In this document: positions 38,001 to 47,000 of the stretch, piece by piece
Layout: every line of letters begins with the position of its first letter
How positions within the stretch are numbered: position 1 is the first letter of the stretch
DNA from: JABWAJ01 sp038323375
GTDB taxonomy: Bacteria > Bacteroidota > Bacteroidia > Chitinophagales > Saprospiraceae
Length of the DNA stretch: 64,000 bases
Direction of reading: 5' to 3'
Assembly: GCA_038323375.1 (NCBI GenBank)
Contig: JBBQGV010000013.1
Span: forward strand, 23,185 to 87,184
The notes under the pieces: generated by a model
The model's database searches: none
Seen by the model: only the letters and a program-made list of their open reading frames with translations
Told to the model about the DNA's origin: nothing
Translations under genes and position numbers: made by a program

Positions 38001-41000
38001 CAACAGCCATACCCTGGCCGGCGCGGTTTTTCCGATTGGTACTACGGTCGTTGTTTTTACGGCAACCGATGCCGGTGGCAACCCGGTTAGTTGTGCCATC
38101 ACGATTGTGGTAGAAGACAACCAGCCGCCTGTTTTTGTCAATTGCCCAACGAACATCACCGTCAACAATATGGTAGACCAGTGCGGGGCAAATGTGGTCT
38201 TCAGTACACCCATCGTCACCGACAACTGCGGCGCAGTGGTGAGCCTGGTTGCGCCAAGTTTGCCAAGTGGCAGTTTATTCCCCGTAGGTACCTCAATCGT
38301 CACTTTCCGTGCGGTAGATGCTGCCGGAAATTCGGATGTCTGCACGTTCACCATTACGGTGCGGGATGTACAAATGCCTAAAGCAATTTGCAGTGATTTT
38401 ACCGTCAACCTGAATGCTGCGGGCACCGCAACGATTACGGCTGCAAACATCAACGGCGGGTCAACCGATAACTGCACCCCTGCCGGAAATTTGACCCTGC
38501 TTGCCAGTCAGACGACTTTTGATTGTTCAGACCTGGGGGCGAATTTTGTAACCCTGAGCGTCACCGACGCTGTTGGAAATACCAACAGCTGTGTTGCAAC
38601 GGTAACGGTGCACGATGTGACCCCGCCTGTGATTATGTGTCCGCCCAACATCACCAACCTCGTTTGCGGAGATCCGATACCAGCGCCGTTTACCACGGCT
38701 GCTGCTTTCGAAACTGCAGGAGGAAGCCTGAGCGACAACTGTACGAGCAATCCGAACCTGGTGATTCATTATTCAGATTTCAACAATGGGTTGGACATTT
38801 GTAGCGCCGACGGAGTGCGTACCATCCTGCGCACTTATGAAATAACAGACCAGTCGGGTAACGCAAACACTTGTGTACAAACCATTGCTTACTTAGAAGA
38901 CACTACGCCTCCGGTCATCACTACTCCTGCTGCCGATTTGCCTTGTATCGGCGGCTGCGCCAATGGCGTCATTCCACCCCAGGTCATGGACTGGTTAGCC
39001 AATCGGGGAGGAGCTACTGCTGCGGATGCCTGTGGCACCGTCACGTGGATCAATAATTTCAGCGCCGTGGCGGCTCAGGGGCTTTGCAGCACGAGCGGTA
39101 CGCTGGCCGTAACATTTACGGCTACAGACGCTTGTGGCAATGTGGTTCAAACAACGGCCAACATTTGCATCAACATCACAGAAAGAATCGGAGTAGCCAA
39201 ACGCGTGGTCAGCAATGCCTTACAAGCAGACGGTTCTTCTATCGTTACCTACGAACTGAATGTCCAGAATTACGGTACGGTTCCGCTTACCCACATTCAG
39301 GTGGAAGACAACCTGATGCTCGCTTTCCCCGGCCCCTGTACAGTAACGGTTCTTAGCCTGACCAGTCCCGACTTTGTGGTCAATGGAGCCTACACCGGCA
39401 GTTCCGATCTGCAATTGCTGGCAGGTGGCATGGCTGGACTACTTGGCAATACACTCGCAGTGGATGGGAAAGGAGCTGTTTTATTGACGATTCAGGTTGA
39501 GGACTGCACCGGAACGGGATCTTTCAATAACCTTGCTACAGCCATTGGAAATACCCCAGGCGGAATGAGTGTTGCCGATATTTCTACCAATGGAGCCGAT
39601 CCGGATCCCGATGGCGATGGCAATCCTTCCAACAATGGCGCACCAACGCCTGTGGTATTTTCGCCCATTCCGGCAATCGGAGTAGCCAAACGCGTTAGCG
39701 AAGGGCCAACGTTAGATGCGGATCAAAACTATGTGCTTACTTATGAAATTCGGGTAAAAAATTACGGCAATGTCAACTTGAGCAACGTACAGGTCAGAGA
39801 CGATCTGGTGGCTACGTTTGGGGCCGCTTCCAGTTGGATGTTGCTTTCCGTACAAAGTGAAGAATTCTCGGTAAATACAGCCTATAACGGCACCACCATC
39901 ACCACCTTGCTTACCGGAAATGACCTCCTCACGGTGAACAATGAAGGAGCCATCTACATTCGTTTAAAGGTTGCACCCGGTGGTTTTGAAGGGCCTTATC
40001 TGAATACGGCCACGGCATCGGGCATTAGCCCCGACGATTTTCTGCTGCAAGACGATTCACAAGACGGCAGCGATCCGGATCCGGATGGCGACAACAATCC
40101 TGGCAACAACAATACGCTTACTCCTGCGGTATTGCCTTGTTTTATTGGCATCATTTGTCCGATTGTTGTGGATACGATCCGCGTGGACAACGATCTGGGC
40201 TGGTGCCGTGCTTTGGTAAACTTCCCACCAGCAGAAGCCATTACTTGTGCAGGTGCATCGGCGAGCCTGATTCAATTTCGGTTCTCAGGAGCCGGAGTAG
40301 CAGGATTTACAAACGGCGTATGGTATCCCGGACAACCCAGCGGGCGCATGTACCAGGTGGGGATAACGCAGGTACAAATCCGGGCCAGCATTCCTGGCCT
40401 ACCGGCCTTGGGATATTCCGATACCTGCACGTTCCATGTTCAGGTATTCGATAAAGAGCGCCCGGCTATTGTCTGCCGGGATATTACCGTGCCCGTTGGG
40501 GCAAATTGCGAGTACATTTTGGTTCCATCTCGGATTGACGGTGGCACGACCGATAATTGTACCCCGTCTGTCGGCTTAATTTACGAGATCAGTCTCGATA
40601 ACGTCACCTATGTCAGCTCGCTTACTTTTGGTTTGGCTGATTTGGTCAATACACCCATTACGGTATGGCTGCGCGTGACCGATGCTGCAGGCAACTCATC
40701 TACCTGTACGGCAGAGGTCAACCTTGAAGATAACACAGCTCCGGCCATCATCTGCCCACCAGACCAAATTGTGTATGCCGAACCCAACCTCTGCGTCGGG
40801 AAAGTGCCCAATTTGACTGGAGAACTGACCATTGACAACTGTGGGCAGGTAGATACGGTGTTTCAGGTGCCCTCGCCCGGCGTCTTGTTTGGCACCTACC
40901 ACGGAGACACCTTGCTGGTGACCCTTACGGTCGTGGATGTTCAGGGTAATACCAGCAGTTGCACCGTAAAACTAACCCTTCAGGATACGATTGCGCCCGT

Positions 41001-44000
41001 TTTCCTAAACTGCCCGCAGCCCAATATTGTGGTCAATACCCTTCCGGGAATGTGTGGTGCTTTTGTCAACTTTACCTTGCCATTGGCGACGGACAACTGC
41101 GAACTGGATCAGGTTACTCAAACCGATCTTACCGGGCTGAATAGCGGCGATATGTTCCCGGTTGGGACGACCATCCTTGAGTTTACAGCAACCGATGCTG
41201 CCGGTAACAGTACGGTATGTGTGCTGAAGGTCATCGTTAATGACAAAACCTTTCCGACGGTGGCTTGCCCGGCCAACAAAACGGTTGATGCCACCGCCGG
41301 TATTTGTGGCGCTTCGGTTCATCAGATCGCTGCCATTGCTACGGATAATTGCCCGGATAACAGTTCGGTTATTTATCGGTTGACCAATCCGCAAGGCCAG
41401 GAATGGCATAGTGGCCTTCAGAATGCCAGCGGGACAACCTTTGATTTGGGCACGACTACGGTGACTTACCGGGTACAGGATCAGCCGTTGTTGTTGATTA
41501 CAGAAGTAACACAACACCTCCAGGCGGTTGCAGGCGGCACTTCTCCTGTGCCGGCTTTCATCACGAGTGGGTTGCCCAATGGCGATTTTCTGGAAATTAC
41601 CAATTTTGGCCCGGCCGCAATGGATGTAAGCTGCCTGAACATTGAGCGACTGCACAATGGAGGCAGTGAAACTTTTAGTGTGCCCCGGGGGCAGATTTTG
41701 GCTGCGGGCGAAGTGCTCACCCTTCATTTTGGCAATGGCACCGACCATCCCGCATTGCATTATTTCAATGTGCCGGGTGGGGCAAATTTGCCAGCAGGAC
41801 AACCAGCCGCCTACGTCATTAGCCACTCTGGCGCAGTGTTGGATGTTGTCGTATTGGGTAGTTTTAATCCAGTAGGGCAGGGTACACTGGCTACCGTTCA
41901 GGTCGGGCAGTGGAACGGACTCCTTCAAAACGTGCAAGCTGGCGTGGTTCGGACAACGCATTGGGACAGCAATAGCGCAGCTGATTTCGATCTGGCAGAA
42001 GTGTGTGCCGGAAGCTCTATCGGGAGCCTCAACCCCGGGCTTCCTGCTTTCCCGGCTAATGGAGGGTTAACTGCGCTGCAATCGCAATTGCCCAATATGG
42101 CTACCTGTAGCTTTACCGTTACGGTGCGCGACAACGAGTTTCCGCAATGCGGCGCCAATGGTCCTGCTACGGCCAACACCACCCTTTCCGGAGGGCAAAT
42201 TTTTCCAGGCGATTGCTTTGAATCCAGTCTCGTACTCAGCGGTTCTGGCCGAATAGCTGACCTCAACATCTATACCGAAGGCCAATCGGATGCCGTGGGC
42301 GACTTGAGCTTTACCCTCATTAGCCCGTCAGGGATTGAGGTAGACCTGGCGTCTGGCATTTGCGGATTCAATGACGGCTGGCGATTGACGTTCGATAGCG
42401 ATACGATCAACCAGGTAGCCCTGTTTTGCCATGCCCTCAATATCGGTGGGATTTATGCCCCCATCAACTCCTTAGAAGTGCTGAATGGCGAGCCTATTGC
42501 CGGTGTTTGGAAGTTGCGCATCGGGCATAGCGGCACCTTATCGGCCAATCTGGCGGCTTTGATTCGCTGGCGACTCAACGTACAAAGACGCTTGCCTTTC
42601 CTGCAAAACGACGTAGTCCTGGCCAATAGTCCGGGGCAATGCACTGCGGGTTATACCTGGCGCCATCCGGTATTGTTTGATAACTGCGATGGCGGCACCA
42701 TGCAAATGCAGCTAACCCGCGCTAATGGAACCTTGTTGGTGAACCAGTCGGTAGCCTCCAACAGATGGGGTAGACTCCATACCTACCAGTTCCCGGTGGG
42801 CGTTACCACCGTAACCTACCTCCTGACCGACGCCGCAGGCAATCAAACGGAATGCAGCTTTGTCGTAACCGTCCGCGATGAAGAACCGCCCATTATTGCC
42901 TGCCCGGCAAACCTGACCATTCAATTAGGACCTGGCGCTTGCGAAGCCACACCGGCTCTCATCCCACAAACCGCAACGGACAATTGCGGGATAACCAGCA
43001 TCACCTATGCGCCGGCGGGGCCTTATCCGATCGGAACAACGGCGGTGACCATGACAGCAACCGATGCTGCCAACAATACGAGAACCTGCACCTTTACGGT
43101 AACCGTGACGGAACACATGCCTACCGGAACTCAACTATCATGCGTAGGCCAGATCAATGTTGTATTAGGCCCGGATTGCACCGTAGAAATTACGCCAGAA
43201 ATGGTGCTCACAGGAACCAACCACCGGTGTTATGGCAATTACGTAGTTACCTTGCACCTGGCTCACGGGCTGCCTGCATTAGATAGCAGCCCTTTTGCTA
43301 CCCTGGAATTGGCGAGTCTTGAAATTATTGTAATGATTTGTAATCCCCAAACCGGGGAGTGCTGTTGGGGAACAGTACTCGTGGAACAAAAGGAAGATCC
43401 GGAGTTCATTTGTCCGGCAGACACCACCATCAGTTGTTTTGCGGATATTTCTACCAGTACAACCGGCTTACCGATCGTAACGTCCTGTATCCCGGATGAG
43501 CCCATTATCTCATACGAAGACCAGATAGAGGAGTACGACAATTGCGACGATTTTCCATTGATTATTACCCGCAACTGGACGGTGGCCGATGTTTTTGGAA
43601 ATGCATCTACCTGCGAACAGGTCATTCGGATTGCTTCGTTTAACTTAGACGACCTTGTGTTTCCAATGAATTTTGATGAATTTGGGGCAACCGCACTCCA
43701 TTGTGCCGATGTAGCAGCCAACCCTCACCTGACCCACCCGGATAGTACAGGCTATCCAATACTGCTGGATGGCACCAACCCATTTGCAGGGGGTAATTAT
43801 TGTGAGGCTTCTTTCCTCTACACCGATGAGGTGTTTACCATTTGTGATGGGAGTTATCAAATTCTGCGAACCTGGAAAGTACTCAATCCTTGCGAGCCGG
43901 TAGTGCCTGGTGTGAATCCAAGGGTTCATGTTCAATCCATACAAGTATTGGATGAGCAGGCACCCGTATTGACCTGCCCTGGAAATCGAGTCATTAGTTC

Positions 44001-47000
44001 GGGGCCTTTCGCTTGTCGGGGGGCACTGGTATTGCCTGTACCCCAACTCAGCGATGGCTGTTCGTCGGCGACTTACACCATCAGTGTTGGATCGGGGTCT
44101 TTGATTTTTGTGAATGGCCTGTATGTGTTGAGCAACCTGGAGGAAGGCATTCACTACATAACCTACCGCGCTAAAGACGCTTGCGGACGAAAATCGCAGT
44201 GTACGTTCACGGTGACCGTAGAAGACCAGATTGAGCCGATTGCTATTTGTAATGAAGACCTGAACATCAGCATTGGCGGTCAAGGGCTTGCGCGCGTTTA
44301 TGCAGCAGACATTGACGAGGGCAGTAGTGACAATTGCGGTATTTCGATCATCGAAGTACGCCGCCGCATAACCCGTGATGCTGCTTGTGAGCCGGTAGCT
44401 GAAAGTTATTCAGATTGGGGGCAGTTTGTAGATTTTAATTGCTGTGATGCAGGCAAACTCGTCACCATAGAGCTTCGGGTGACCGATTACAGTGGCAATA
44501 GCAATATTTGCTGGCTGGAAGTATTGGTGGAAGACAAAATACGGCCTTTCTGTACGGCACCTCACCCAACTGCGCTGGACTGTGATGACCTTCCGTATGA
44601 CTTTAACCCTGCGGATACCATTCAGTTGCAGGGCCTTTTCGGCAATGCGACAGGAGCCGACAATTGTTTCGGTACAACGACAAGAGAACTGGCACCAATC
44701 GTCAACCTCCACGATTGTGGGTTCGGCACCCTGCTGCGCAGCTTCCAGGCCGTTGATGCACAGGGAAATATTTCAACCAATACTTGCCAGCAACTCGTTA
44801 CCATCAACGAAGTACACCATTACGAACTCAAGTTTCCAAAAGATACGGAGTCCCATTGCGGCACGCCTAATCCGGACACCCTGGCTTATTACACACCGGG
44901 TTGTGACCTGATGTCGGTGGTGGTAACCGATGAATTTTTTGAGGCTTCGGGCGACGAATGCTACAAGATATTCCGAAAATACCGGGTACTGAACTGGTGC
45001 GAATACGATGGTACCTCGCTGGCAGTAGTAGTGGGCCGGGACGAAGATTGCAATGGCGTTCCTGGCGACGAAGCCGTATGGGTGCTGGTGCGGCCAAATG
45101 GTTTGACGTACTACGACCGCGATTCTGTGGAGCTAAATGCCAGCCCCGCAGCGCTCACCAAGGGCACTGCCTGCGACGGCATCACCAACCCAACGGGACA
45201 CTGGATCAATTCCAACATAGACATCAATGCGACTAAAGATCCCTTTACGGGAAATCAAAACAATACCAATAATCCGAACTTGGGGCCAAACGACAACATC
45301 CGCAACATCGCCCCAACGGGCCTCTGGGAATACACACAGGTAATCAAAGTGTACGACGATACGGATCCAATCATTCAGGTTGAACAATTGGCACCGTTCT
45401 GTTCCATCAACAATGAAACTTGCGAAGGCGCGGTAGAACTGGCGTTTCGGGTTGAAGAAAACTGCACGCCGGAAGATCTGACGATTACCGTATGGGCAGA
45501 TGAGTTTGCCGACGACGTTCTGGAGGGCAATGTCACAGATGAAGCATTAAGTGGTACGTACCCGGATTTTGTCCTTAGCGGCACCTTCCCTATTGGGGAA
45601 CACCGCTTTGTCATACAGGTTGCCGACGGTTGTGGCAACCACGCAGCAGCAGACATCGCGTTTGAAGTTGTGGATTGCAAAGCTCCGGCACCGGTTTGCA
45701 TCAATGGCCTGGCTGCTGAGTTAATGCTCACACCGCCCAACACAGATGCTGACGGCGATGGCGATTTTGACAGTGGGGCCATAACGGTTTTGGCCAGCGA
45801 CTTTTTGGCCAGCACACTGGAGGATTGCACTGGCCCAATCCGGTATTCGATCCACAAAGAAGCCGCCGTTTTGGCAGGCACGGATGTCCCGGCTATTGAT
45901 CAACAAGCCCTGGTGCTGACTTGCGAAGACCTCGGGACGGTCGTCGTGCGCATTTACGCCTGGGACAGCGCCTTCAATCCTTATGCTGTTCAGCCTGATG
46001 GTGCAGTAGGTGGAGCTAATGTTGACTGGTGTCAGACGTATATCCTGCTTCAAGACAACATGTTCGACCTCTGCAATACAGGAGTGGGCCGGATTGCCGG
46101 GATCATCACCACCGAAGAAAACGAAATGGTAGCTGGCGTAGCAGTGAACCTGAGCGGGTCAATGAGTGGCAATACAGCAACGCAGGCAGCAGGTACTTAT
46201 GCATTCAACATCCTGCCAACCGGCCCTCAGGCCGACTTCACGGTAGCACCTGAATTGGATACTTTGCCGCTCAATGGGGTCTCCACCTTTGACTTGATTG
46301 TCATTACCCGGCATATTTTGAATGTACAATTGCTGGATAGCCCGTACAAGATGATTGCCGCGGATGTAAACAACGATAAGAAAATCACGACGTTAGACCT
46401 GATTCGCCTGCGGCGCTTGATCCTGGCTCTGGATCTTTCTTTTACCAACAATACGAGTTGGCGTTTTGTGCGGGCAGATTATGTCTTCCCGGTACCAACC
46501 AACCCCTGGTTTGAGGCATTTCCCGAAGTGTACAACGTAAACGACCTTCCGGGTGAGATCGGCAACGCCAGCTTCATCGCGGTTAAGATCGGCGACATCA
46601 ACTTGAGTGCTGCAACGAGCTTTACCAACCTCGAATCGCGCGATACCGAGGGTGTTTATGCCTTTGAAGTGGAAGACGCGCAAATGGAAGCAGGTGCCGA
46701 CTACGCGGTTGTTTTCAAAGCTTCCGACTTTCCGACAATACATGGATACCAAGGTACGCTTACCTTTGACCCCGATTTAGTAGAATTGACGGCCCTCGAA
46801 TACGGGGTAGCAAAAGCAGAACACTTTGGCATGAAGTACGCGGATCAGGGGCAGATTACAACCAGTTGGCATGCTGCCGATGCCGGTGTTTTATCGGAAG
46901 AAAAGCTATTTACCCTACATTTGCGCGCCAAAGCAAAGTGCTTGTTGAGCACCGTATTGGGCATTGGCTCGCAAGGTACGATTGCAGAGGCGTATCCTGC

